The notes: generated by a model not told the origin, from the sequence alone. A stretch of DNA of 64,000 nucleotides from an uncultured Paludibacter sp. (GCA_937897985.1 CALCBD010000061.1:116470-180469), one strand, 5' to 3'; shown: positions 52,012-61,510, numbered from the stretch's first letter. Program-made: numbers and translations.

Positions 52012-53163
52012 TCATTTTGAATTCAGGTAATTGATTAAAGGATTGGCATACATCCCGAGAATTTTCTTTCTCAGAAAATCGACATCTCTGTTTTCGAGAT
52101 CAATTTTTTGAATTTGCTTTTCAATATACGTTTCGAAATCAAGTTTTTCCATCATCGTATATTCATTCTGATAGCCGGTGGTACCGTTTAATAAATCGTA
52201 AGCTATTTTGTTGACTGAAAAAATCACATAATTTGAATGAATTCTATTGTCAATCAGTTCAGCGGTGCGACCTATCAGTTCATTTTTATTCAATGATTCG
52301 GCAGCCAGCTTCTTTAATTCTTCATTGATACCGCCTGTAATGCTGTAAACCACTTTACCCTTATAACCCATCACTCCTGTCGACATGCTGATTAAATCGT
52401 CCTGTGGCTGTTTTTTATGATCCGGATTATCGCGTTTCTGCTGAAATTCCTTTGCTTTCAGGAAATCGCAGGGGTCGTATTCGTAAGAAATGCTGAGCGG
52501 ACAGATATTTAAGCGCGAAAGGTTCGATACAAAATCTCCTTTTCCACTCATGTTCAGCATTTTAAGAAGACTTTCCTGAGTTCTGTCGTTACCATCTTTA
52601 GCTCTGCCTTCCCTTTGAGCCAACCAGATAGACTGCTGTTTTTCGTTAATAGTAAAGGCAATATAAGCCGATAATAACATCGAACTTTCGAGGTTCTGGC
52701 GTGGACTCAACCCCCTTCGAACGATAAAACTCTTATTCACACGCACCAGTTCTTCAATCCATGGAAAAGCCAGCAAATTGTCACCAATGGCAATTTCTAC
52801 GGTATCCAGTCCACGTTCGATGAGTTTTGCACACAACAGGGCTGAATCCAGAATGATATCCCTGTGATTGGAGATGTAAAGATAAGGCTGCTTAACATTG
52901 ATCTTTTCGATACCTGCCAGATCGATTCCTTTGGTCAGATTTGCCTCGAGACTTTGTAAAAAAGGATATACAAAATTTTTCTGAAACTCATAGTTTGTCC
53001 TGTAGCTCATTAACCTTTGTTTGATAACATCTTTGGGCAACAGAGGGTAAATAGTGCTCACAACTTTCATAAATTGCTTTTCGTTGCTGAGCCGTTCGAG
53101 CGCATCGGGGATTTCATCGTTATTGTAGCAACGTATTTTGTCAAAATCTGTATTCATGGTCAA
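52012..53163 (-). CDS. Glycerolipid acyltransferase (PlsC-like family)
   Basis: The 383-residue protein has the acyltransferase block YLYISNHRDIILDSALL (about 122-138) and the later IWLAQREGRAKDG block. It would transfer a fatty acyl chain to a glycerol phosphate lipid at the membrane, supplying phosphatidic acid for CdsA, whose gene is 27 bp upstream. The classical HX4D motif is not exact: His is followed by Asp six positions later (HRDIILD), so five residues lie between. No N-terminal signal or membrane helix is evident. An acyltransferase of another lipid class, such as ornithine lipid, is a fair alternative. Confidence 0.8.
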   Translation of the reverse strand: MTMNTDFDKIRCYNNDEIPDALERLSNEKQFMKVVSTIYPLLPKDVIKQRLMSYRTNYEFQKNFVYPFLQSLEANLTKGIDLAGIEKINVKQPYLYISNHRDIILDSALLCAKLIERGLDTVEIAIGDNLLAFPWIEELVRVNKSFIVRRGLSPRQNLESSMLLSAYIAFTINEKQQSIWLAQREGRAKDGNDRTQESLLKMLNMSGKGDFVSNLSRLNICPLSISYEYDPCDFLKAKEFQQKRDNPDHKKQPQDDLISMSTGVMGYKGKVVYSITGGINEELKKLAAESLNKNELIGRTAELIDNRIHSNYVIFSVNKIAYDLLNGTTGYQNEYTMMEKLDFETYIEKQIQKIDLENRDVDFLRKKILGMYANPLINYLNSK

Positions 53164-53190
53164 AAGTATTGTATGTTAATTGATTAGTGT

Positions 53191-54027
53191 TTAATTATGT
53201 ACTAAAGCTGTATGAAAAATGAGAGTCAGATATATAAAAATAACCGGTGAAACCAGCATCATACTGTCGAAGCGATCGAGCCACCCTCCGTGACCGGGAA
53301 TTGCGTTACCCGAGTCTTTTACCTGTAATGTTCTTTTCAGCAGCGACTCATTCAAATCGCCGAAGGTGCCAAACACAACAACTATTTCGGAAAACAAAAG
53401 CCAGCTGAGTAATGAAATTTCGGGAATCAAATGTGCAAACAAAAAACCTGAACCCAAAGCAGCAACTGCACCTCCAAAAAATCCTTCCCACGACTTTTTG
53501 GGCGAAATACGTTCAAACAACCTGTGTTTGCCAATGGTAACTCCCACTATATAAGCACCGGAATCGTTCACCCAAATCGTTATAAATACTGCAAGTAAAA
53601 TCAGTGGCTTATACTGACCGGCATCGATAAAAGCAATGAAATTCAGCAACGAAAAAGGTAATGCTACGAATACCTGCCCCAGTATTAAATATGCCCAGTT
53701 GTGAATCGGATTCTTTTTCTTTTTATATAATTCGCTGATTATAAGAACGATTAAATACAACCCATAAATCAAAAATACCGGAAAATTCAGCAAATCAGCA
53801 GCATAAATAAATGATGTGATAAAAAGAATTACTCCGCCTATCACCCCTAAAATTCCATTTACTTTTGTTTCTGATTGCGCATTGGTAAGTTTGTGAAATT
53901 CCCTGACTGCACTTCCGGTAATGATTGCAAATACTGCTGCAAATACATAGGAATCAATTAATATGGCCAAAATAATAATTCCTACGAATAACGCTCCACT
54001 CAAAGTTCGTTTTATAAAATTATTCAT
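53191..54027 (-). CDS. cdsA: Phosphatidate cytidylyltransferase
   Basis: The 278-residue integral membrane enzyme makes CDP-diacylglycerol from phosphatidic acid and CTP. It has about seven to eight membrane segments, starting with ALFVGIIILAILIDS. The family signature is seen as ISPKKSWEGFFGG and the C-terminal GDLNESLLKRTLQVKDSGN, then GHGGWLDRFDSMM. Length is normal. It is followed 27 bp downstream by the acyltransferase, so both serve phospholipid synthesis. In many Bacteroidota cdsA follows lutC directly; here an OmpA lipoprotein gene sits between. Confidence 0.94.
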   Translation of the reverse strand: MNNFIKRTLSGALFVGIIILAILIDSYVFAAVFAIITGSAVREFHKLTNAQSETKVNGILGVIGGVILFITSFIYAADLLNFPVFLIYGLYLIVLIISELYKKKKNPIHNWAYLILGQVFVALPFSLLNFIAFIDAGQYKPLILLAVFITIWVNDSGAYIVGVTIGKHRLFERISPKKSWEGFFGGAVAALGSGFLFAHLIPEISLLSWLLFSEIVVVFGTFGDLNESLLKRTLQVKDSGNAIPGHGGWLDRFDSMMLVSPVIFIYLTLIFHTALVHN

Positions 54028-54182
54028 GTGAAAACAATTGTTTCTAAGTTAACACCTCCAGTATGAGTGGATTAGTTTCATAAGTAAAATATTTATTTTT
54101 AAGGCTGTATGTAATTTGACTTTTTCAGAATTTTTTTATCGATATTTACCGTTATTGTGCTGTGCAAAGTCAAATCAGATCA

Positions 54183-55085
54183 TTACTTCACTTTCAGCAG
54201 CTGCATTATCTCTTCTAATTTGGGCGATAAAATGATTTCGGTTCTTCTGTTAAGTGTCCTTCCTTCTGCAGTTGAGTTTGAAGCTCTTGGCGCATATTCA
54301 CCCCTGCCCGATGCTGTAAGCCGGACCGGAGGAATATTATATTCACCGGTAAGTATACGAACAATAGAAATAGCCCTTGCAACACTGAGATCCCAGTTGT
54401 CGCGATATAAAGCAGTTTTAATAGGCACATTATCAGTATGTCCCTCGACGAGAATATCGATATCGGTGTTCTTATTGAGAACATCTGCCAAAACACGTAT
54501 TGCATCCAACCCTTTTGACTCTATTGCAGCACTTCCCGACTTGAACAACAATTTGTCGGACATCGAAACATAGACTTTACCGTTTTTAACTTCGACTGAT
54601 AACTCATCCGATTTAAAACCAAGCAGAGCATCGTGCAGAATCGAATTCAGCCTTTTGGTGATTGAATCCTGACGTGCAATCACTTTTTGCATATCATGCA
54701 GGGCATTTTCACGCTCGGCAAGTAATTTTTCCTTTGTAGTCAATTCATCTGATTTCTTCTTCAGCATTAAATTGAATTGTTCGGATTGACTCAGGTTTGT
54801 ATTTACCAGCTCATTATACTGCTGGTCAAGCTGTTTGTATTTCAGGTTGACATCCGACAGATCTTTATTCAATGCCGCAACATTCACTTTCAATTCTTCA
54901 ATCTGATTTTCGCGCACAGCAAGTGTCGAACACAAAGAATCGCGTTCGTCAATCACTACCTGTATGATTTTGGGTACAAAAAGTTTTTTAAGTGGCTTTT
55001 GTTCACCACATTTGTAAATTGGCTGACAGGATACCACAACCAGCATCAGAACTAAAACCGATGCATAAAGTTTGAATGATTTCAT
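54183..55085 (-). CDS. OmpA-family lipoprotein with coiled coil
   Basis: The 300-residue protein has a lipoprotein signal (Cys20 in VVVSCQPIY). Residues about 45-150 form a coiled coil (QIEELKVNVAALNKDLSD, then KQLDQQYNELVNT). The C-terminal OmpA domain (about 170-290) contains LFKSGSAAIESKG, DIDILVEGHTDNVP and LTASGRGEYAPRASNSTAEGRTLNRRTEIIL with the peptidoglycan-binding Asp and Arg. It should tether the outer membrane to peptidoglycan. It has its own -7 box 33 bp upstream. The unit is placed between lutC and cdsA. Confidence 0.93.
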   Translation of the reverse strand: MKSFKLYASVLVLMLVVVSCQPIYKCGEQKPLKKLFVPKIIQVVIDERDSLCSTLAVRENQIEELKVNVAALNKDLSDVNLKYKQLDQQYNELVNTNLSQSEQFNLMLKKKSDELTTKEKLLAERENALHDMQKVIARQDSITKRLNSILHDALLGFKSDELSVEVKNGKVYVSMSDKLLFKSGSAAIESKGLDAIRVLADVLNKNTDIDILVEGHTDNVPIKTALYRDNWDLSVARAISIVRILTGEYNIPPVRLTASGRGEYAPRASNSTAEGRTLNRRTEIILSPKLEEIMQLLKVK

Positions 55086-55117
55086 AAAATTTCAGTAAAT
55101 ACGCACTTCTGTTCAAA

Positions 55118-55125
55118 CAAAAATA
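55118..55125 (-). promoter_or_regulatory. Candidate -7 box of the OmpA lipoprotein gene
   Basis: TATTTTTG on the minus strand, 32 bp before the start. No -33 TTG is seen at the normal distance, and no PUL operator half-site is present. Confidence 0.4.
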
Positions 55126-55210
55126 AACGCTGACAATGAAATATCTGATCAGTCGAATCAATTATAAAAATCCGGCTGACTAAATAATCATGCACAAAGA
55201 TAACAAAACT

Positions 55211-55846
55211 TTATATTACTGAAAGGAAAACGATTAATTCTTTTGGACCGTGTGCCCCAAGCACAAGCGTTTTTTCAATGTCGGCGGTCCGGCTTGGTCC
55301 TGTAATTGTCGTTATGGCGGATGGTAATTTGTTGTTGTACTTTATTTGAAGCGCTTTAAGTGCATCTTCGGGGAAGTTCACAAGCCGGGAAGCCGTAGCC
55401 AGAATGATATGAACCGGAGGAAAAACATTCATCTGCCGGCCTGAATCACCCTGCGAAGTGACAACAACGCTGCCTGTACGTGCAATCAGAAACTCACACG
55501 AAGTTACACCAGCTTTCATCCCGCTGAATTCTGATACCGATGATGTGTTGGGTATATCATTTCCGGACAACATCTGCGCAATTGATTGGTCTCTGCAAAA
55601 AACCACATCGATATGCCTGTCCGAAAGAAAGTTTTTCAGTTCAGTTATTAATTCAGTCTGATCATTACAAATGATGCATTTCCCTTTGACAGCTTCGAGT
55701 TCATTTTTGAAACAGCTAATCTTATCAGGCAGAACAGCATGATAGATATCTTCATTCTCAGGATATACAAAAGGAATTGCAGCCTTCCGCCCTGCGCGAA
55801 CGGCTGCAATTCTGTCTAAAATTTCATTTTTCGACTGTTCCGACAT
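55211..55846 (-). CDS. lutC: LutC/YkgG-family LUD domain protein
   Basis: The 211-residue protein has the LUD domain: EFSGMKAGVTSCEFLIARTGSVVV, then FPPVHIILATASRLV and SAITTITGPSRTADIEKTLVLGAHGP. LutC acts with LutA and LutB in lactate oxidation in other bacteria, but lutA/lutB are not here. In Bacteroidota a lone lutC between ftsH and cdsA is common, and its role there is not settled. It lies 23 bp after ftsH and forms a unit with it and rsfS. Confidence 0.85.
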   Translation of the reverse strand: MSEQSKNEILDRIAAVRAGRKAAIPFVYPENEDIYHAVLPDKISCFKNELEAVKGKCIICNDQTELITELKNFLSDRHIDVVFCRDQSIAQMLSGNDIPNTSSVSEFSGMKAGVTSCEFLIARTGSVVVTSQGDSGRQMNVFPPVHIILATASRLVNFPEDALKALQIKYNNKLPSAITTITGPSRTADIEKTLVLGAHGPKELIVFLSVI

Positions 55847-55869
55847 ATCAATAGTTCAATCAAAAAAAA

Positions 55870-57900
55870 TCAGTTATTATCTTCTTCTTTATTTTCGGGC
55901 AATTCAGCCGGTTTTTCGGGAGCAATTTCAGCTACTTCAGGTAACTTTTCATCAAGAATATCATTACCTCCGTTTTGAGCCATCAATTCGTCCTGACGTG
56001 ATGTCCATTGCCTTTTTCCGAATATCCTTTCAAGATCCTCGGCAAAAATCACTTCTCTTTCAATCAGCAATTCAGCCAGTTGGTTGTGACCTTCTGCATT
56101 TTCACGAAGTATTTTTTTGGCTCTTTCGTATTCTTTGGCAACTATAGCTTTCGCTTCCTCATCAATTAACTCAGCAGTTTTCTCACTGTATGGTTTGGTG
56201 AAACCATAATCCGAATTCCCTGTCGAATCATAATAACTCATATTGGGTAAATTTTCGCTCATTCCAAAATATGCCACCATTGCATAGGCCCGTTTGGTAA
56301 CCCTTTCGAGGTCGTTAATTGCTCCTGTTGAGATTTGCTGAAGGAAAATTTCTTCGGCAGCCCTGCCTCCGAGTGTCGAACACATCTCATCGAGGATATG
56401 CTCACGATTGGTAAGCTGACGTTCTTCGGGAAGATACCATGCAGCACCCAACGCTTCGCCACGGGGCACTATTGTCACTTTTACCAGCGGATTGGCATGT
56501 TCTGTCATCCAGCTAATGGTGGCATGACCTGCTTCGTGATAAGCTATGGATTTCTTTTCAGCCACGGTAGTAATTTTTGTCTTCTTTTCGAGACCGCCAA
56601 TGATACGATCGACTGCATCAAGAAAATCCTGTTTTTCAACAAACGACTTGCTTTTTCGGGCAGCAATCAATGCTGCTTCGTTACACACATTGGCTATATC
56701 AGCTCCTGAGAATCCCGGCGTTTGTTTGGCTAAGAAATTGACATCCACTGTTTCGTTGATTTTAATCGGACGAAGATGAACGTTGAAAATTTGTTTCCTT
56801 TCATATACATCCGGCAAATCGACATGTATCTGACGGTCAAAACGACCGGCACGCAACAAAGCCTTGTCGAGAATGTCGGCGCGATTGGTTGCTGCCAGAA
56901 TGATTACTCCGCTGTTGGAACCAAAACCATCCATTTCTGTAAGCAATTGATTAAGGGTGTTTTCGCGTTCATCATTACTTCCCATGTTCGGATTTTTGCC
57001 ACGGGCACGTCCCACTGCATCAATTTCGTCGATAAAGATGATACATGGCGACTTTTCCTTGGCCTGACGGAATAAATCGCGAACACGCGAAGCTCCGACA
57101 CCCACAAACATTTCGACAAAATCGGATCCGGACATCGAGAAGAAGGGTACATCTGCTTCGCCTGCCACTGCCTTGGCCAAAAGGGTTTTACCTGTTCCAG
57201 GAGGGCCTACAAGCAGAGCGCCTTTAGGAATTTTACCTCCTAATTCGGTGTATTTTGACGGATTTTTTAAAAATGCAACTATTTCTTCTATTTCCTGTTT
57301 GGCTCCTGCCAGTCCGGCAACATCCTTAAATGTAATTTTATTTTCAACATTGCCCTTATCGAACAGCTGAGCTTTGGATTTTCCGACATTGAAAATTCCT
57401 CCGCCACCACCCATCTGACCGGACATTCGGCGGTTCATGAAAACAAACAAAACAATCAGCAATAAAAAGGGTAAAACGCTGTATAAAAACAGCTCCATAT
57501 AATCCCTGCTTTCCTTATAGTCCACAATACCGTTATATTGCCTGTCCTCTTTGGCTTTACTGATAAATTTGGAGAATTCCTCGACTGATGGTATCCTTAC
57601 ATTGATCAATCTTTCCTTTTCGTAAATTTCGGCTTTGTCTCCGAATACACTTTTCAATGCAGTCTTATTCACTCTGGCAGTTAAAGTGTTTTTGTTCGGA
57701 TAAACCTCAATTTTCTCGATGGCACCCTGCTTTACGTAGATTTCAAAATTTGAGTAAGGAACTTCCTTGCTCACAGAAGCATCGTTCATAAAATATGAGC
57801 CAATCAACACTAAAATAATAATGCCATAAATCCATGACACATTAAATCTCGGCCCTTTCCCCACCGGTTTCGGGGAATCTTTTGGTGTTTTGTTTTCCAT
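55870..57900 (-). CDS. ftsH: ATP-dependent zinc metalloprotease FtsH
   Basis: The 676-residue membrane protease degrades damaged and regulatory membrane proteins. Two N-terminal membrane segments (about 23-38 and 130-148) flank a periplasmic domain. The AAA domain has Walker A GPPGTGKT at 232-239, Walker B CIIFIDEIDAVG, the pore motif and the second-region-of-homology arginines (LLRAGRFDRQIHVDLP). The zinc site is HEAGH at 455-459 in IAYHEAGHATISW. The acidic C-terminal tail is typical of Bacteroidota. All key residues are intact. It lies 27 bp after rsfS and 23 bp before lutC in the same unit. Confidence 0.98.
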   Translation of the reverse strand: MENKTPKDSPKPVGKGPRFNVSWIYGIIILVLIGSYFMNDASVSKEVPYSNFEIYVKQGAIEKIEVYPNKNTLTARVNKTALKSVFGDKAEIYEKERLINVRIPSVEEFSKFISKAKEDRQYNGIVDYKESRDYMELFLYSVLPFLLLIVLFVFMNRRMSGQMGGGGGIFNVGKSKAQLFDKGNVENKITFKDVAGLAGAKQEIEEIVAFLKNPSKYTELGGKIPKGALLVGPPGTGKTLLAKAVAGEADVPFFSMSGSDFVEMFVGVGASRVRDLFRQAKEKSPCIIFIDEIDAVGRARGKNPNMGSNDERENTLNQLLTEMDGFGSNSGVIILAATNRADILDKALLRAGRFDRQIHVDLPDVYERKQIFNVHLRPIKINETVDVNFLAKQTPGFSGADIANVCNEAALIAARKSKSFVEKQDFLDAVDRIIGGLEKKTKITTVAEKKSIAYHEAGHATISWMTEHANPLVKVTIVPRGEALGAAWYLPEERQLTNREHILDEMCSTLGGRAAEEIFLQQISTGAINDLERVTKRAYAMVAYFGMSENLPNMSYYDSTGNSDYGFTKPYSEKTAELIDEEAKAIVAKEYERAKKILRENAEGHNQLAELLIEREVIFAEDLERIFGKRQWTSRQDELMAQNGGNDILDEKLPEVAEIAPEKPAELPENKEEDNN

Positions 57901-57927
57901 TCTGTATGTTATACGGATATTTGTTTT

Positions 57928-58287
57928 TTATAATAAATTTTCGATTCGTTTGAGGTCTGCGTCAGCCCATAAATGTTCTATGTCGTAGAAAGCCCTTGTA
58001 TGACGCTGAAATACGTGTACAATTATCTGACCGTAATCAAGCGCTATCCATTCGCTGTTCTCAAATCCTGCAGTAGCATAAGGTTTCACTTTTATTTTTT
58101 CGTTAACCCAGTCCTTTACTGACAGAGCTACCGCATTTACATGTACATTGGAGTCGCCCTCGCATATTACAAAATAACTGCAGGGAGCTTCCTTCAGTTT
58201 GTTCAGATTTACAACAACTACTTCTTTTCCTTTTCTTTCCTGTATTCCTTCAACAATTTTATTTACAATTTGTTCGTTTTCGTTCAT
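57928..58287 (-). CDS. rsfS: Ribosomal silencing factor RsfS
   Basis: The 119-residue protein is the ribosomal silencing factor (Iojap family). It binds uL14 on the large subunit and blocks subunit joining when nutrients are scarce. Conserved parts are CSYFVICEGDSNVHVNAVALSV and the C-terminal SEWIALDYGQIIVHVFQRHTRAFYDIEHLWADA. Length and start (MNENEQIVNKIVEGI) are normal. It is the first gene of the unit with ftsH and lutC, with a -7 box about 60 bp upstream. Confidence 0.96.
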   Translation of the reverse strand: MNENEQIVNKIVEGIQERKGKEVVVVNLNKLKEAPCSYFVICEGDSNVHVNAVALSVKDWVNEKIKVKPYATAGFENSEWIALDYGQIIVHVFQRHTRAFYDIEHLWADADLKRIENLL

Positions 58288-58346
58288 GCCTGACTTGTTA
58301 AATTATTTATGAGCAAATGGTTGCATCCGTCATTGAATTTACAGTG

Positions 58347-58354
58347 CAAAGATA
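58347..58354 (-). promoter_or_regulatory. Candidate -7 box of the rsfS unit
   Basis: TATCTTTG on the minus strand, 59 bp before the rsfS start. No PUL operator half-site lies 34 or 55 bp upstream, a useful negative control. Confidence 0.45.
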
Positions 58355-58535
58355 TTCAATTCCGGTTGCTTTTAAATTTTTTGGCGGTTTTGCTGTGACA
58401 AATTTTATACCGCACAATTAAATCAGCATTTACCTTCAGCAACACATGACATAATGGCATGATATATTCACTGATAAATAAGGACTTCCTGATGGACAGA
58501 TGACCTTTCACACACGAAACACAGAATTAAGGACA

Positions 58536-58570
58536 CAAAAAAAACCGATACACAGTTATATCGGTTTTTC
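58536..58570 (-). terminator. Rho-independent terminator of the OmpA/TPR lipoprotein gene
   Basis: Stem AAAAACCGATA (58540-58550) / TATCGGTTTTT (58559-58569) with an 8-nt loop. A run of A on the left gives a run of T on the minus strand. It starts 21 bp after the stop codon. Confidence 0.88.
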
Positions 58571-58590
58571 TGGTTAATTTTTTTCTACGG

Positions 58591-60303
58591 TTATTTAACT
58601 ATGGAAATAAAAGTTTCGTCGGTGAAAAATTTCGAAAATTCGAGATCGTTCTGAGCCTGAGCTTTGTAGGCGCTGTCAATACTTACAGCTTTACGAAGGC
58701 TTCCGTACACCGCGTCGCGGTTGTTGGTGCGTGCAGCAATAACAGCCGACAGATAAGCTGTCAGACCATCCGGTTGTTTCACTGCATCGAGTGTATTGCG
58801 TGCACCGTTGTAATTTCCATCCAGAATCTGCATAAGTGCTGCATTGTTGGTTGCTGTATTACCGAAAGCTGATTTAGCTTTAGGATAATCACCCTTCAGT
58901 GTATAAACTGTACCCAAAGCATTTCCGAGGTTACCTTTTGTACCGGCAGCTTTACCGAAATTAACTTCAGCATTAGCCAAATCGCCCTTTGCAAGAGCTG
59001 TAAGTCCGGCATTGTAATTCAGGTCAGCATTTCCGGGATTCATTGACAGTGCTTTCGCAAAATTTGCATTGGCAGCATCAATTTTACCAAGCTGGTATTG
59101 AGCAACTCCGAGGTTGTTAAATCCACGGAAGCAGTCTGGATATGTATCAACCACTTTTTGGTAAATCTCTGCTTTAGCAGCAGCATCCTGAGTTAAGGTA
59201 GCGGCATAAAGCAATTCCTCGAGACTAAGCTGTGAGGCATTTTCCTTAGCAAGTTTTGCAATTTCTTCGTCCGATTTACCAATCACATCAACTGTCAGTT
59301 TCAGGCGTGAACGACGAAGCTGTGGAAGAATTTCTTCAGCTATACTTTTGAAAGCAACCGAAAGATTTTTAATTTCACGTTCGCGTTGTTCCGGGTCGCT
59401 ATACATAGTCAATACCCTTAAAATCACCTGTTTGTCCTGAATATTCGAGCTTTCCATCAATTTCTGGAAACCATCCCAGTCTTCGGCAGTAAATTTTGAA
59501 TCTAATTTAACTGATGCTTTCACTTTTTTCAGTTCCTTGTTGATAAAGTCGGTAGTCACTTTCTGACGTTTTTCGGCCAGATTGGTATTCAGCTCCATCG
59601 AACCATCCGGCGAAGCATAACCTGCGATTTCGAAACCGGCAATCTGCTTGTTCTGAGCATCTTTTGCTTCTTTTACCTTTTTGGTCAAAGCCACAATGTC
59701 TTCCGATTTTGTTTCGGATTTGCGAAGCTGAGATTGCTGAATAAGGAACTTAATGTCAGCTTCCTGCATTTCCTGAATGATACGCTGGAATTTGTCGGGC
59801 ACAATAACAGGACCACTTACAGCATCGCTGCCAAAATCCTTCGAAGCCAGTTCGGCAGTGGCAATAATGCCGTCGGCTACTTTTACCCTCTGCAAAGCAT
59901 AGGTTTTTTTCTTAGTCGACACACTGAAATCCAACCAAAGTTCTGATTTTTTCATTTCAGGAACATAGTTGAATGAAGTTTTGATTGTGTAAGTACCACC
60001 TGCTTTATAGCTGATAGTCTGGTTGTTACCCACTACTTTTTCGCCCTGGAATGAAGTGGCAGCTGCTTTTACTTCCTTACCGTTGAATGTAAGAACAGGT
60101 GTCACCACCACAGTAGCATTTTTCGAAAAATACTTAACAGGGAAAGTTCCTGTTATGGTAGCATCAACTTTTCCTCCCTTTACTTCGAGTGGATTTGGAG
60201 TACAGGTAAACAGATTTGAGTCCAGATTTTTAAGATCTTTATTACAAGAGCTTAACACCAGCACAAATAACATTGAAACTACGAAAAATAATTGCTTTCT
60301 CAT
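58591..60303 (-). CDS. OmpA-like/TPR lipoprotein
   Basis: I start this protein at the ATG giving MRKQLFFVVSMLFVLVLSSCNKD (570 residues) because it yields a clean lipoprotein signal with Cys20; the ATG 57 bp upstream gives a charged extension. The N-terminal part (about 25-150) is a beta-sandwich (GKVDATITGTFPVKYFSKN). The middle has an OmpA-like motif (GYASPDGSMELNTNLAEKRQ). From about residue 375 TPR repeats follow (CFRGFNNLGVAQYQLGKID, then NANFAKALSMNPGNADLNYN). It is a surface or periplasmic lipoprotein common in Bacteroidota; its exact role is unknown. It stands alone between a -7 box at 60358 and a strong terminator. Confidence 0.87.
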   Translation of the reverse strand: MRKQLFFVVSMLFVLVLSSCNKDLKNLDSNLFTCTPNPLEVKGGKVDATITGTFPVKYFSKNATVVVTPVLTFNGKEVKAAATSFQGEKVVGNNQTISYKAGGTYTIKTSFNYVPEMKKSELWLDFSVSTKKKTYALQRVKVADGIIATAELASKDFGSDAVSGPVIVPDKFQRIIQEMQEADIKFLIQQSQLRKSETKSEDIVALTKKVKEAKDAQNKQIAGFEIAGYASPDGSMELNTNLAEKRQKVTTDFINKELKKVKASVKLDSKFTAEDWDGFQKLMESSNIQDKQVILRVLTMYSDPEQREREIKNLSVAFKSIAEEILPQLRRSRLKLTVDVIGKSDEEIAKLAKENASQLSLEELLYAATLTQDAAAKAEIYQKVVDTYPDCFRGFNNLGVAQYQLGKIDAANANFAKALSMNPGNADLNYNAGLTALAKGDLANAEVNFGKAAGTKGNLGNALGTVYTLKGDYPKAKSAFGNTATNNAALMQILDGNYNGARNTLDAVKQPDGLTAYLSAVIAARTNNRDAVYGSLRKAVSIDSAYKAQAQNDLEFSKFFTDETFISIVK

Positions 60304-60357
60304 AAAATTCTGATTTTTATTAATAAATTGTATGTTCTTTTTTTCATTAATTGCCCA

Positions 60358-60365
60358 CAAATGTA
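60358..60365 (-). promoter_or_regulatory. Candidate -7 box of the OmpA/TPR lipoprotein gene
   Basis: TACATTTG on the minus strand, 54 bp before the chosen start at 60303. Its place supports that start over the one at 60360, which would lie inside the box. Confidence 0.45.
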
Positions 60366-60484
60366 TTAATTATCTTTCAATTTCTGCTTACTTTGCAAAG
60401 AGTTTTCACATTTTTTCTAAAATACAAAACAAAAACAAAATGTTAAATTTACAGGGGATTTTTAACTCTTAATCAATCAGTCAA

Positions 60485-61498
60485 ATGCAACATCCAATTT
60501 ATAACCTGAGAATTTTTATTCACCTATTAAAATATTTAAATTTGCGAAAAATTAAAAATTTTTTGCAAATTTACCTGTCATATTTACGTTCGCATAAAAG
60601 TCCGAAATTTGGTAGTCATTTTCGTCCAGCATTCATCTCGGTCGAACCTGCGGATTTTTGTCAGTTACAATGCCCCGAGTGCCCTGTGGGTCAGAACGCC
60701 CGAAATAAAGGTGAAAAAATAAACAACTCACTGTATACAAAAATAATAGATGAACTTAAACCTGATTTATTACATGTTATATTCTATTTTCAGGGTGAGC
60801 CTTTGCTGAACAAAGATCTGAACGAAATGATCAGTTATGCCCATCAGGCAAAAATTTTCACTTCTACCTCGACCAACGCACAATTGCTCAATTCAGACAA
60901 AGCTAAAGAGCTGGTTTTGTCGGGCCTGGACAAGCTCATCATTTCCATTGATGGAACTACTCAGGAAGTATACGAAAAATACCGTAAAGGGGGCAGACTC
61001 GACAAAGCCATTCAGGGAGTTAAATTCGTGGACGAATGGAAAAAAAGCCTGAAATCGTTTACTCCGGTAATTGAAATTCAAATGGTCGTAACCAGAGTTA
61101 ATGAGCACCAGATCAATGAGATGAAATCGCTGTACCGCAGTTTGAATGCCAACCGGTTAGTGTTCAAATCGGCACAACTTTATAACTTTGAAAATGGAAA
61201 CGAATTATTAACTTCAATTGGGAAGTATGCCCGGTATAAAAAGCTGAAAGATGGTAAATATGCAATAAAAAACAAACTTCCCGATAAGTGTCTGAGAATG
61301 TGGAGTGGCGCTGTAATGACCACCGGCGGGGAATTACTGCCCTGCTGTTTCGACAAGGATGCAGCTCATAGTTTCGGAAATGTATCGGGGACTTCGGTTG
61401 CCGGCGTATGGCACAATGCAAAAGCATCAGGTTTCAGAACATCGATACTGACCAACCGGAAACAGCATGAAATCTGTCGTAACTGTACCGGCAAATAA
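60485..61498 (+). CDS. Radical SAM/SPASM domain protein
   Basis: The 337-residue protein has the iron-sulfur motif CQLQCPECP (Cys59, Cys63, Cys66) of the radical SAM family and a C-terminal SPASM/twitch region with further cysteines (DKCLRMW, LPCCFDKD, ICRNCTG). The core barrel motifs include IFYFQGEPLLNKDL and LIISIDGTTQEVYEKYRKGG. It is a single plus-strand gene among minus-strand housekeeping genes and ends 12 bp from the convergent marC. The SPASM class modifies peptides or makes cofactors. It is not clearly the sulfatase-maturing enzyme, which has more SPASM cysteines and is longer. Substrate unknown. No -7 box is clear upstream. Confidence 0.85.
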   Translation: MQHPIYNLRIFIHLLKYLNLRKIKNFLQIYLSYLRSHKSPKFGSHFRPAFISVEPADFCQLQCPECPVGQNARNKGEKINNSLYTKIIDELKPDLLHVIFYFQGEPLLNKDLNEMISYAHQAKIFTSTSTNAQLLNSDKAKELVLSGLDKLIISIDGTTQEVYEKYRKGGRLDKAIQGVKFVDEWKKSLKSFTPVIEIQMVVTRVNEHQINEMKSLYRSLNANRLVFKSAQLYNFENGNELLTSIGKYARYKKLKDGKYAIKNKLPDKCLRMWSGAVMTTGGELLPCCFDKDAAHSFGNVSGTSVAGVWHNAKASGFRTSILTNRKQHEICRNCTGK

Positions 61499-61510
61499 GC
61501 TTTCTACGGG

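Larger units (their letters stand above)
58288..58590. other. 303-bp intergenic region
   Basis: It contains a -7 box for rsfS (58347-58354) and the terminator of the OmpA/TPR lipoprotein gene (58536-58570). Nothing else is seen in the AT-rich remainder. Confidence 0.6.

Noticed and set aside
60485..61498. Radical SAM gene as the sulfatase maturase of the PUL
   Set aside because: It is shorter than anSME, has fewer SPASM cysteines and lies 10 kb away among housekeeping genes without the PUL operator.
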